Positions 31,688-41,600 of a stretch of DNA of 64,000 bases are shown here, piece by piece. This DNA is from a virus. The translations under genes and the position numbers were made by a program. The stretch covers positions 1 through 64,000 of the IMG/VR virus record IMGVR_UViG_3300036760_000689; one strand, written 5' to 3'. The notes below the pieces were generated by a model that searched no databases, was not told where the DNA came from, and saw only the letters and a program-made list of their open reading frames with translations. The number at the start of each line of letters is the position of its first letter. The first letter of the stretch is position 1.

Positions 31688-33811
31688 TCAAACTGGGTTA
31701 TGGTCTGGATACTCGTTGAGGCGCTTTTCGATGGCCTCAAGTTCCTCGTCCCTTAATGCAACTAGAGGCAACTTGTTTGGCGAATGCTCGAATCGGCTTT
31801 TGCCGAGCTTCTTAAGATACAGTGCTTCGATTCGAACGATCATTGCCTCTCGCGTATCTGGCGCGGACGGAGGCAGATCATCATCATCATCATCAAAGGG
31901 CGGAGGTTCTGGCACGGAAACCCCGGTAGCATCCATCGGTGGTTCAATCACCAATGGGCGCGGAACAACCTCTGGGATCTGAGCGGGGGCCGAATAACTG
32001 GGAGCTATGCCAAGAGCCTGATCATACATCTCCGAAGTTACTCCAGTTTGCTTCATGATGACGAGCTTCCTGATAAAAGGATCGTTCATGTTCAAGGGAG
32101 CTGGAATCGTCTTCAAGATAACAAACGGCTTGGCTAAATCCTGGAGGCGGAAACCAGACTGAATCCCGAGCAGGGTCCGGCGAACCCTGTTCATAGCCTT
32201 GGTATTGCCGGTGATACAAATCTGGCCATCCAAGCGCATGACCCAGGTTTCATAGAGGGTCGTTGGACACCAAACCGGCTCAGGACTTCCGAGGGGCGAG
32301 ATTTCCAAGCCGCCGATAGCAATGTTTGGCCTTCTCCACAGGGTTTGTTCTACAACAACGCGCTCGCGTTCAGGACCCAAACCATACCCTTCCAGCGCAG
32401 CTAAGATCTGAAAGGCATCGAGTACAGGGCCGCGTTTCTGCGTAAACACCCAGCAGTTCCCGTGCCGAGTCCCGTCGCCCATGAGCATTGCCTCAAGCAT
32501 GGCCTTGCGCGCCGGGGCGCTAAGGGCAGTGGCAAGCCGAGGGAGGTCAGCCTTCCCTTCAATACCGGCTCTAGCAAATAGCGATCGCCAGTATGCAGCG
32601 TGAAGACAGAATTGCACCCCCCGATGTGTGGCATAAGTCTTTCCCGTAGGGAAAGTCCTTAAGTTGGCCCCAGAAACAGACTCGCTATAGCTCCCGAGAG
32701 GTAGGAGGCTGCGGATGGCATCGGCATTCGGTCCTTCTACCTGCGTAATGTGAGCACGCATAAATGGTTCGTACGGGCCGTAGCGCATGCCATTGTGAAC
32801 AGAATGGGTCATCGTCTCTCGCACGCATCCCTCTGTCACAATCCATCCCAGGATCGCAGCATCGACTGGGGAAAGCGGATGATCCCCAGTCGGACCAGGA
32901 GCTGCTGTCACTATGCGCTTTAGGGCACGCGAGGCACCAAGCAAGTCTGATGCCTTGACGAGAGCAATCCGACTATTCTTATTCCTAACTCCAAACCGCG
33001 ATCGTACCACCCATGAATGGTTCGGGGTGCAGATGGTCGAGAAACCTCGTCGTTCGAGCCTTACGGTATCAACTCGTTCGAAGACACTAATATTCTCCAA
33101 TGGGGTCCACAAACAGCGATCGCTCCCGCAGTCATAGGCAAGTACGGACTCTCCGAGCGAGAGAGACGAATAACGCTTCCACCCATGCTTGGTCAATATT
33201 TCCGCTCGGATAGGCACGCATTCCGCTAGGGCTACGATATTCTGCCGCGAGCGGACGAGTTCAAGATCCTTGAGTTTCTTTGCCTGCGGAGTCCCGTCAT
33301 TGAGATCCAGTTCATAGGTCTGTTCTGAGTTGCGGATCGTGCCATCGATATCCTCAATTTCAGCACGGGCCGTCGTTTTGGCATGGAGAGGATCATAACG
33401 GGTGGTTCTGGTCTGGGGATCCATGCCCGCTGGTACCAAGCCAGATTGAATTTTCCAATTCGTCAAACCGGCCAAGGCATCAAGACGCTGAAGACCGATT
33501 TTGGTGAGCGCCAGTTTGCCGGTTTCTTTCACATCGTAGACCTCACCTTCGACGTATTCCTTGCCATCATCGGTTTTTTTGGTGGAGATTGAGGCAATCC
33601 GAAGGACAGGGATCCGGCCAGCATATGCTATCAACTGGGGGTCTAGGTTGGTCCTCGCCATGGGAGTCAAGACGTGCGCCTTGTCTCTCAACGAGACGAT
33701 CTGTTGCTGTACCTTCTGGATTTCTTGGAAAATGCTGTTGAGGTTGGTAACCTGGATGGCTACCGTCTCTGGTGGAATTAACGCTAACTGTTGGCTCTTT
33801 TGATCTTGCAT
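31688..33811 (-). CDS. Recombination/annealing-type protein interrupted by an intein
   Basis: 707 residues as encoded, 368 after removal of a 339-residue intein. The mature sequence joins NIVALAE to TKAMNRVRRTLLGI. This AE-T-K-A-x-N-R-x-x-R string resembles the conserved region of Rad52/ERF-type single-strand annealing proteins, and DLAKPFVILKTIP follows. The C-terminus is proline- and aspartate-rich (FDDDDDDLPPS). The annealing role is inference; inteins favour essential DNA-metabolism proteins, which agrees. It is the first gene of the recombination/replication operon, with AGGAGG before the ATG and a strong promoter upstream. Confidence 0.7.
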   Translation of the reverse strand: MQDQKSQQLALIPPETVAIQVTNLNSIFQEIQKVQQQIVSLRDKAHVLTPMARTNLDPQLIAYAGRIPVLRIASISTKKTDDGKEYVEGEVYDVKETGKLALTKIGLQRLDALAGLTNWKIQSGLVPAGMDPQTRTTRYDPLHAKTTARAEIEDIDGTIRNSEQTYELDLNDGTPQAKKLKDLELVRSRQNIVALAECVPIRAEILTKHGWKRYSSLSLGESVLAYDCGSDRCLWTPLENISVFERVDTVRLERRGFSTICTPNHSWVVRSRFGVRNKNSRIALVKASDLLGASRALKRIVTAAPGPTGDHPLSPVDAAILGWIVTEGCVRETMTHSVHNGMRYGPYEPFMRAHITQVEGPNADAIRSLLPLGSYSESVSGANLRTFPTGKTYATHRGVQFCLHAAYWRSLFARAGIEGKADLPRLATALSAPARKAMLEAMLMGDGTRHGNCWVFTQKRGPVLDAFQILAALEGYGLGPERERVVVEQTLWRRPNIAIGGLEISPLGSPEPVWCPTTLYETWVMRLDGQICITGNTKAMNRVRRTLLGIQSGFRLQDLAKPFVILKTIPAPLNMNDPFIRKLVIMKQTGVTSEMYDQALGIAPSYSAPAQIPEVVPRPLVIEPPMDATGVSVPEPPPFDDDDDDLPPSAPDTREAMIVRIEALYLKKLGKSRFEHSPNKLPLVALRDEELEAIEKRLNEYPDHNPV
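32204..33220 (-). mobile_element. Intein with LAGLIDADG-type endonuclease
   Basis: 339 residues. Block A starts CVPIRAEILT with SLGESVLAYD. CTPNHSWVVRS (about residue 64) is block B. LGWIVTEGCV (about 124) and AMLEAMLMGDGT (about 240) are the two LAGLIDADG-like motifs. TTLYETWVMRLD-GQICITGN is the C-terminal block, with Gly instead of the usual penultimate His, followed by +1 Thr. The class differs from the SbcC intein (HNH), so the two were acquired separately. Confidence 0.88.
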
Positions 33812-33874
33812 ATGCCCTCCTAAGGCATCAAGGTTGACCTATTCGTAGTCGGCGGAGGGCCGAAACGATGTTGT

Positions 33875-33904
33875 TTTATAGCATGTGGAAATTCTTTTTG
33901 TCAA
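33875..33904 (-). promoter_or_regulatory. Strong sigma-70-type promoter for the replication block
   Basis: On the minus strand TTGACA (33904-33899), an 18-base spacer, and TATAAA (33880-33875). Transcription would start near 33868 and read through the intein-containing gene, SbcD, SbcC, SSB and the replication genes. It lies just downstream of the terminator that closes the structural block. Confidence 0.8.
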
Positions 33905-33929
33905 CAACCAAATCGGCCGAACAACAAAA

Positions 33930-33954
33930 GGGCTGGAGCGGGGTGCTCCAGCCC
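33930..33954 (-). terminator. Rho-independent terminator of the structural/lysis operon
   Basis: Perfect 10-base stem GGGCTGGAGC / GCTCCAGCCC with a five-base loop. Reading on the minus strand it is followed by TTTTGTTGTT. It ends leftward transcription from the lysis region and separates it from the promoter at 33875-33904. Confidence 0.85.
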
Positions 33955-34015
33955 TCCTGACAAGTTGAATGCCCTCTGAAAATCATAGGCCGATCAGGTC
34001 AGCAACGGCCAAGCC

Positions 34016-34044
34016 GTTTCAATCCACGCCCGCGCGCGGGCGAC
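34016..34044 (-). CRISPR. Solitary type I-C-like CRISPR repeat
   Basis: On the minus strand 29 bases start GTCGCCCGCG and end GTGGATTGAAAC, with the internal palindrome CGCCCGCGCGCGGGCG able to form the crRNA hairpin. Type I-C repeats have the same opening GTCGC, a GC stem and the closing GCGTGGATTGAAAC, usually in 32 bases. No second repeat, spacer or cas gene is near. It lies in the transcribed strand of the late operon, is followed by another hairpin (AACGGC-CAA-GCCGTT) and then the terminator. The 3' end of a small frame overlaps it. Confidence 0.7.
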
Positions 34045-34129
34045 TACTTACGGGTTGTCCCAGAAGAATCATCGTGGAAGCGAATAGAGCCAGCAGAATC
34101 ATCAAAACCGTCACTGCGATTCTGAGCAT
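34019..34129 (-). CDS. Possible 36-residue membrane/signal peptide protein
   Basis: ATG 34129 with GGAGT upstream. The product begins MLRIAVTVLMILLALFAS, a hydrophobic stretch, then ends in PVSSRPRAGVD. Its 3' third is read through the CRISPR-like repeat and its stop lies in the TTGAAAC tail. It may be a small lysis-associated peptide or a chance frame; the hydrophobic N-terminus and binding site favour a gene. Confidence 0.45.
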   Translation of the reverse strand: MLRIAVTVLMILLALFASTMILLGQPVSSRPRAGVD

Positions 34130-34197
34130 GCACGTACTCCTTTCGCTTGTTGCGTTTATTTCAATTTACATTGGTATGCAACAGACTGAGATCAATG

Positions 34198-34299
34198 TCA
34201 ACCGCTTTTTTTCAGCAAGATAACGCCCTGGGCGACAAGAAATATTCCGACGACCAAACCGCCGATAAAAGCCAACAGCGCACATAGAACGTATCCCAT
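34198..34299 (-). CDS. 33-residue membrane peptide
   Basis: ATG 34299 preceded by GAGGTGAATC. One long hydrophobic segment (YVLCALLAFIGGLVVGIFL) and a basic tail LLKKSG. Single-pass membrane peptides of this size are common beside holin genes, and this one directly follows the holin gene. Confidence 0.55.
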   Translation of the reverse strand: MGYVLCALLAFIGGLVVGIFLVAQGVILLKKSG

Positions 34300-34322
34300 G
34301 ATTCACCTCACGAAAAGAGGAA

Positions 34323-34796
34323 CTACTTTTTATTCCATTGGAATCCACTTTTGTCCAGTGACCTGAATCCGGCATATCCTAAATAGCCGCTACCAAAAAG
34401 CCAATATGCCTCTGAAGGAATATTCAAGGGGACCAGAGTGGTTGCCCCGCGAATCATCTCGATCACTGGAAGGATGATGAAATTGAAGGTGATCACGGCA
34501 TACATGATGTAAAGAAATGTAGGGCGAGAGCGGGAAACAAACTTGTCGCCGCTTTTTGCTTCTGCCTGAATATTAGCGGAAGCTGCTTCCGTTTCTTTTG
34601 CTTGGAGGTCAGCAAGATGCTGCTCCATTTCGAGTTGCATTTTCTGCAACTCGAAGGCGTTTTGATCCAATGCTTCCTGGATCTTTGCCTTCTCTGTGGG
34701 ACTCACCTTGATACGATCGAGGATCCCAAGGACAAGATCTTTAATCCCGCCTCCGCCGCCAGTGATGGCAGAGATAATACCTCCGAATGCTCCCAT
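34323..34796 (-). CDS. Holin of the three-transmembrane type
   Basis: 157 residues. Residues 35-80 are an amphipathic helix (ALDQNAFELQKMQLEMEQHL), SRSRPTFLYIMYAVITFNFI (about 88-108) is the first strong membrane segment, and a second follows near 130-145. The arrangement resembles the GTA-type 3TM holins. It would permeabilise the inner membrane so the lysozyme (34818-35249) reaches the wall. Confidence 0.8.
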   Translation of the reverse strand: MGAFGGIISAITGGGGGIKDLVLGILDRIKVSPTEKAKIQEALDQNAFELQKMQLEMEQHLADLQAKETEAASANIQAEAKSGDKFVSRSRPTFLYIMYAVITFNFIILPVIEMIRGATTLVPLNIPSEAYWLFGSGYLGYAGFRSLDKSGFQWNKK

Positions 34797-34817
34797 GCCG
34801 TTCTCCTTCGCTTGGCT

Positions 34818-35249
34818 CTATCTTACACCCGTTTTCATTTCCTCCGCAAGTCTTGTCGCCCGGACTCCGACCTGCGTTGCCCAGGTGGAATTTAGCATCT
34901 CTATTGCCGCTATGCTATATTCCTTATTCTGGATCGCCCTTAGCGTGCGTTCGAATTTTAATAGGCCATAAATCCCCAAGTTGAAGCACATGTTGGCCAA
35001 TACCGATTGGCGTACAAGGTCGAGATCATTAAACCAAGGAAGAGCTTGGGTAAGCTGGCCAATGACCTCGGCCACATCGTTGGATAACCGCAGTTCTGCC
35101 TCGGCCAAACGTATAGGGCAAATCTGAATTGCCCAACCGTAACCGATGGTCAGATTCCCTGTAGAATCCATGTAGGTTTTACCCCGAAACCCCTCGTCAA
35201 CTTTCAATGCTTCTTTGGTCAATTGTATAAGGGCAACTATATCCATCAT
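34818..35249 (-). CDS. Endolysin, T4-type lysozyme (GH24)
   Basis: 143 residues. The catalytic triad of T4 lysozyme is present with identical spacing: E19 (DEGFRGKTY), D28 and T34 (DSTGNLTIGYG), compared with E11, D20, T26 in T4. The C-terminal half has the helical lysozyme fold (QSVLANMCFNLG). It cleaves the peptidoglycan glycan strand. There is no signal peptide, so the holin must export it. AGGAGG precedes two adjacent ATGs (35249 and 35246). Confidence 0.92.
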   Translation of the reverse strand: MMDIVALIQLTKEALKVDEGFRGKTYMDSTGNLTIGYGWAIQICPIRLAEAELRLSNDVAEVIGQLTQALPWFNDLDLVRQSVLANMCFNLGIYGLLKFERTLRAIQNKEYSIAAIEMLNSTWATQVGVRATRLAEEMKTGVR

Positions 35250-35256
35250 TTGCCTC

Positions 35257-35640
35257 CTATGGTTTTCCTCGCCAGAGTTTTATCAAATCGCTCAAATGCT
35301 CAAGCAGGAGCAAAGCTATAGCACCGGCAACGACCATAATGTAAGGTTTTATTTCCGTCCACCATTTTGTCGAGGTTTGCTTTATGGCATCTGAGGTTGC
35401 AGCCGCCAGTCGGACATCAATCTCCAACTCATTGATTTTAGACTTCGCTGGACAATCGGTTGCATGACTGACCAGCGCTAATTCCGAAGCCCTCAATCCT
35501 TCGAAAAGTTCACCGATATGACCGTTCGCCTTGTCAAAACGTTTGTTAAGTCCTTCGACAGATTCGACAATGCTTTCAACCTTGGTTTCCAACCGGGTCA
35601 CCCCGCCCAACATCGTATCGTGAAATTGCTGAGTGTCCAT
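35257..35640 (-). CDS. Coiled-coil protein with C-terminal membrane anchor
   Basis: 127 residues: an N-terminal coiled coil (residues 10-55, RLETKVESIVESVEGLNKRF), a linker, and a membrane segment PYIMVVAGAIALLLLEHL (about 98-115) before a short basic tail. It resembles XhlA-like or spanin-adjacent lysis accessory proteins. Placement between the giant protein and lysozyme supports a lysis role. Confidence 0.6.
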   Translation of the reverse strand: MDTQQFHDTMLGGVTRLETKVESIVESVEGLNKRFDKANGHIGELFEGLRASELALVSHATDCPAKSKINELEIDVRLAAATSDAIKQTSTKWWTEIKPYIMVVAGAIALLLLEHLSDLIKLWRGKP

Positions 35641-35676
35641 CTTTTCTCCTCTTCGGTATCCCCTGAGTGCCGTCGT

Positions 35677-38600
35677 TTACTCGGGCGGTTCGGGCAATCG
35701 TAATGGCGACTCCCCAGTCGGGGGAGGCATCATCCTTCTAACCTTTGTCGCTTTATATTCCTGAAGCGTCTTTTTGGCAATCGCATTCATCTGAGCCTGT
35801 TTGGTTCTGATGAAGGTGTCGATTTGCGTCTTGGTGTATTTCGGATTCTTTTGCATCGCATCGATCTGTTTCTGGTAGGCCGTCAATATCCTTGCACAGC
35901 CGGCAAACTTAGGTGCAAAAAAAGCATTGGGATAGAGTTGGGAAGCTTCCGCATAGGACATGCCCTTTTTCATCTGGTAATCGCGGACCCGTTTATCTCG
36001 CGTAACTTCCGCGTTGGCAATAAAGAAATCCGCCACCTCAGCTCCCGCACCCCTCTTTGCTTCACGACTTTGGGCTTGTTCTTTGAGTTGCAAACGCTCA
36101 GGTCTTCGTTCCTCCTCTGTATGGCCATATCCAGTACTCTCGTTGATGACCCTTCCGGCCAACCGTCCAACCGTTGGATCTATTTGCGTTAATATTTGGT
36201 AAAAGCTCTTATTGCTTATATCGTAGGTTTGGAAATTGCCAAGACCCAACTGGTTCAACGAGAACAGTACGAGTTTGCCCGCCATGGCCGGTTTGTCTCC
36301 CGCTTCATATACATCGCGCGGAAAAATGGGCATACCGCGATAGGTATCTGGCGGGTTCTGGCCTGCCAACGCTCGACCCACGGTGATCGGAATCTGGATC
36401 CAGGGAGTGGGCGATGGCAATTGCGACACAACATGATTATATATGTTTGTCAGCATTTCCGGATCGTCTTTGGCATATCCATCCATCAGTTCGTTTATGA
36501 TCCCCCAAAGCATCCTGCATCCTTCGTCCAAGGGTACTTGAAAGCTGATCGCTTCCCCTAACCTGTTCAGGCCGAACAGAACGTTGAGATACATCCGCTT
36601 TTTATAACCCGTGATGCCGTCCCAGGCCCACTTGATCTTTTTGCCCCAATAGGGACCAAAGATCTTGACGGCGTAATATCCGAAAATCAAGTTCGCCGCT
36701 ATCAGCACGCTCAGGACTTTCATCGTTCTGTGGAAGAATCCCGATCTGGTTACGGGATCAGCGATAAGATTAATCTCGCTGTGCCATCCCTGGATGAACA
36801 TAGTCGGAAACGCGAGGAGCCGGTTGAATGTCTGTCCCCAACTTCCCTTGCGATACCATGCCGGGGTCCCTGTGTTGCGCCGCATGTTCATGCCAAGTCT
36901 TGGCCCGGTTTCCCCTGCGGCCACCCGGACTTGATGGCCACTAACCTTACCCAAGGTTTCCGCGAACTCTGCGACGTAGGCAAGTCCGCCCAAAACATTC
37001 TTGGCCCCACGGTACATCCTTATCGTAGCGCGCTTATCCAACGTCCCGTTTGGCCTGTAGATTCCTGCGCGCTTCATTGTTAGATTGAAGGCGTCATGCT
37101 CATATTCGGTCTCGGGGGCTTCCAACGTCGGAGCTGATATTTCGTCGTTTCTGATCATCTCACGCAAGAGTGGATCCCCGTGATTCTTCATGTGCCGATA
37201 TACATGAATGAAGGAGCGCCTGTAGGCATCGAGGAGATAAGTAAAATCTCCAGCCCCCCATTCACGCCAGAGCTTCTGAAGCATATTCCCGGGAAGAAGC
37301 TCAAAAGGCAACGCCCTGAAATTTTTCACAAAGTCCCTGACTGGATTGCCAAACGCACCGAAGGACAAGTTGTAAAGAATAATGACCTTCCACCAGAGTT
37401 TGTGAACCAGATTCATCCACTGCGCCCAATCCTGTAGGGCCTCAGCGTTCGGATGATTGATCCCATCGGCCAGGTACTTATCCACCCAATATCCCTGTCG
37501 CCTGCCATCCTCCATCATCTCAACGATGTCAAATCCCTCAACGGCCTTACCATTGGCATCCACGGGGCGTTCCCAAGTTACTGCGATGTCGGTAGGATGC
37601 TGTCGTTTGGCCTTATAGATTTCATCTGGCCAGAATTGTTTCCAATTTTCGATAAATGACCGGCGCGCACCATAGACGACTATCATTTTGATAAGGGCAA
37701 ACCGCATTTTGAGATCAGATAGAATCGGGTTTTCAAAGGCCCCCGTATAGCCGATCTGGGCCTTTACTGTCGGGCTGACGTATTGATCGATATATTTTTC
37801 GGCCACGAATTTGACGTAGTTGTACTTGTCCTCCTCGAACTTTTTACGCGCTCGCTCTGGATAAATCTGGAGATCGAATCCTTTTTCCACGAGTTCCCAG
37901 GTAATGTCCTCATAGGCATGAGCAGCTTGTTCCAGAGCTGCGAATTTTTCGGGACCAATCCGCTCCTGGAATCGGTCCAATGTTTCTGCCGCAAATTCTC
38001 CACCAACAATTTTGGGATTGGCCACATCCGCGCGCCCGGTCGCAGTTCTGTGGAGATACATGTAGAGACCCAAGACGATGTGTGGCCCATAATGCTCCGC
38101 CGTCAGATCCTGGTAGATCGTGCCAGCAATACTGGGCAAGTCCGACGCCTTGAAACCCAAATCCTCGATCGTGATTCCGGCCTTCTCGATGATTTCCTGC
38201 ATTATCTCGCGGTTGACCCTATCGGCGAATTCCCATGTTCTGTTGGCAATGTTGAACGGGAGCGCATCGTATTTGATCTCGGGATTGTCTTTGTCGTCGA
38301 TGGCAGTGGGTTTATACTTCAGCAACCCCTCAATGTGTTTGTCGAGCATCCATAAGCGATAGACGAGTTTGCCCTTGACGCTTCCTATGAATCCCTGGCC
38401 CTTTAGTGGTTCTTTCAACTCCACAGCCGCAGATGATCTTTCCGCATCTACCAACATACCGAGCGTTCTGACCAGCCGATCGTCCAACTTTTCTTCCGTA
38501 GCTCCCGCCATCATTGCCCGGAGCTTGAGGTACTCCGTTTTCACATCTGGCTTGGTATCCATGTGGGCATGGAACTCCCGATAAAACTTTGGCGCATACT

Positions 38601-41600
38601 TGCGCGCCGTGCCTGGGGAATTCAGCAGGGCGGACACAAAATCCGCATATAATTCCTGGGATTGTCGCCGCAACCTTATGTATCCAGGTCTAGCCTTCGT
38701 AAGGTCGTAAGGATGCCAGTATTCGCTGAGGAAGATGAGTTCCTTCCTGAGTTCCTTGGCTTTGGCCATCACCCCCGGCATAGTATTTTTCAGATAGGTG
38801 CTGAGAGTCGTGAGCCGACCTAGGAGATTACCACGCTTGAGCGTTGCGGTCGGCACCCAATCAACAAGGTGACCGATTTCATGAGCGAGTACGCGCGCTA
38901 AAACCTCTCTATTTCCCGGTTCGAATAATTCAGGGCGCAACTCGATATGTTCCTTCATCCGCTCGCCTACGAAGCGGCCGTAGCTTGTTCTCAGTCTCGT
39001 GCTTAATTTGATTGCTTCCTTTACTCCGTGTTGTGATGCGATCTGGATCAGATCATCGGCAAGATTCATCAGTTCCGGAGCTTGGATCCTGCCCCAAGCT
39101 TCAATCTCAAAGATATCGACGCTCCTATTGTCGTATGGAAGGATCCGAAACCGCCTCGTTCCATCGTTAATGATCCAACCTAATGTCCCCTTTGTGATCT
39201 TCGCCGCCGAGGAGAGATCAATATCGCTATTGGCTTTCATGTCATCAGTAATCGAGGTGGGAATGGTCCCGGAGGACATTGCCGTTTTGTCGGCTTGCGT
39301 CACAGCGCTTGTGAAGAGATAGGACGGTCCCAGTTCTTCCTCACGCGTCCATATCGGCATTTCCCTTTTTTTATACTCCGCAATTTCCGGGGGTTCTGGA
39401 AGTGGCGTATAAAGCGGATCCGCCAAGGGGCCGCTGACCAATTGGGGATCGGGATGCCCTTCAAATGCAGGCATATCGGCGACCTCGGGTTGTGCCGCGC
39501 CAGCATCCACAACCTCCTGTGCGACAGGAGTTCTCTTCTTCTTTCTTCTTCTGCCGACATTGATAATGTACGACGAGGCCAAGAAGGATCTCTTGCCTCC
39601 TGCACCATATCTGTTCGCAATTTCTGGACGTGTAGCTTCTAGGTCTTCAACAAGTCGTCCTGCGAGTTTTGCTTCTTCGTAAATGCCGATATAGAGGGTG
39701 GCCTTTTCCCGTTCTGCATGAAGGAGATCCCTGCGTGCGGCGATTGCCTTGCGTTTGTCCTCGGCCTCAGGGTTATAGTCTGGATGTTCCTTCATGAGCT
39801 GGGCAAGGTGCTCCTGGTGGGATTGCATCCTTCTGCGATCCCAATCCGACCCATAACCCTTGGCAATGTCATCCTCGAGTTCCTTGATGCGTTCCTGCCT
39901 ATTTTTGATGTCGTCTTCCATCACCTTCAGGTGGTGGAGAACTCTTTCCTCGACCTGATCTATTGCCTCAAGTTCGCCATCGACCGAATGAACGGCATGT
40001 TTGGCCCGATAGTAATCCAAGGTTGCCTGCGGGATGGCTGCGGCATCGGCCAATTGCCGGAAGTTTCTGCCATCCTCGTCGAAGTCAAGCATTTCATCCG
40101 CGTTCCCTCGATATACCTCTTTGATCCATACATCCTTGCCAGCAATGGTATCGTAGAGCTTGGCATCCGACGTTCCCCTTACCAAATAACGATGGATGCG
40201 AATGCTTTCGTTCCTATTCCCTTGCCGTAAGCCGCGCCCGTCCGCTTGTTCAAGTGCAGAACCTGTCCACGGGACATCGAAATGATGGACCTGAGTAGTA
40301 TCAGTTTGAAGGTTCATGCCCTCACCCATGGATTGCCTCGAACCGATCAGGAATCGGATTTTTCCCTCCGCGTTGGCCTGCTGAATTTTGAACTTGGCAT
40401 TGGCTCCGCTGTTAATCTGCCCATTGACGATGGCAATCTGACTTTCGGGAACACCAGAATCCATCAACTTCTGTTTGAAATGTTTGTGGATATTGACCAA
40501 CTCCACAAAATGCTTGGAATTCTGTTCCTTTTGCACACTATCTTCGTCGTCACCCTCTTCAATCTTTCCCTCTTCGGTATCTACCGGCTCCTCCAGATAA
40601 CCGCCACGATAAAGATCACAGAAGATAAGTTGAGTGTTCTCTCCGGTATCACCAGCGAGCACTTCTTTAACCACAGCCTCTAACTTCGAACCGGGACCCC
40701 CAAAGGAAGCAGCATACTTCCTGGGATCGAAGATCGCGGGATCTGCCGCTAGTTTTCGCGCGAGAGTCAGGACAGAGAGGTGATTGATACCTTCGGCAGC
40801 CGCCTGCTGCAGGTGATCGTTGACGTATTCTTGCAACCATGCGATGTAGCCAGCGCACTCCGTCACTGCGTCAGTTGGATCCAAAACATGGTCAATATAG
40901 ATTCCTTCGGGACGGGGGATCTTGAGATCTTCAATCGTTCGGAAATCAACATAGCGCCGGAAGATGGCTCTCAACTCGGTCAGATTCTTATATCCTGCCC
41001 AGACCGTCTTAGCCTTAGGCACTCCGGTTGCGGTCTGGACCTCACGCGTTTCAATCCGCCCGAATTGCCCCATGAAATCGCCAGCGTTCAGGATTCCCCG
41101 ACTCGTCCACTCTTCCGGTGCCACATAACCCATCATGGCGTAGATCTCAGAAGGATGATTCGGGGTCGGTGTGGCAGTGAGCATCCAAACATTCTGACCT
41201 TTTCGACCGCCCCTGCGCTCATGGATGTAGCGGGTCTTATATTGCATGTCAGCGGCACGTTGCGACCACTTTCCTGCACGCACGTAATCCGACATGTCAC
41301 CGTAATCCTTTGGAGTATTTTTGAATCGATGAGCCTCATCCACGATGATGGCGTCGGAACCAAGATCCTCGAAAAAGATTGTGTTAGTTCTTTTCATCTG
41401 CTGCAATTTCGCGAGTTTCTCTTCGTATTTCAGGATTTGATTCTGAATTTGGGTCTCGGTACGCTTATCCTTTTTTACCTGGACGGCCCGGAGACGATCT
41501 TCGAGTTTGCGGATATCTTCTTGAATGTATTCCTCAGACTTGCGTAGCGGGATCTCCTTCATACCTTCATGAGTTATCAAGATGAAATCGGCATCGGTTA

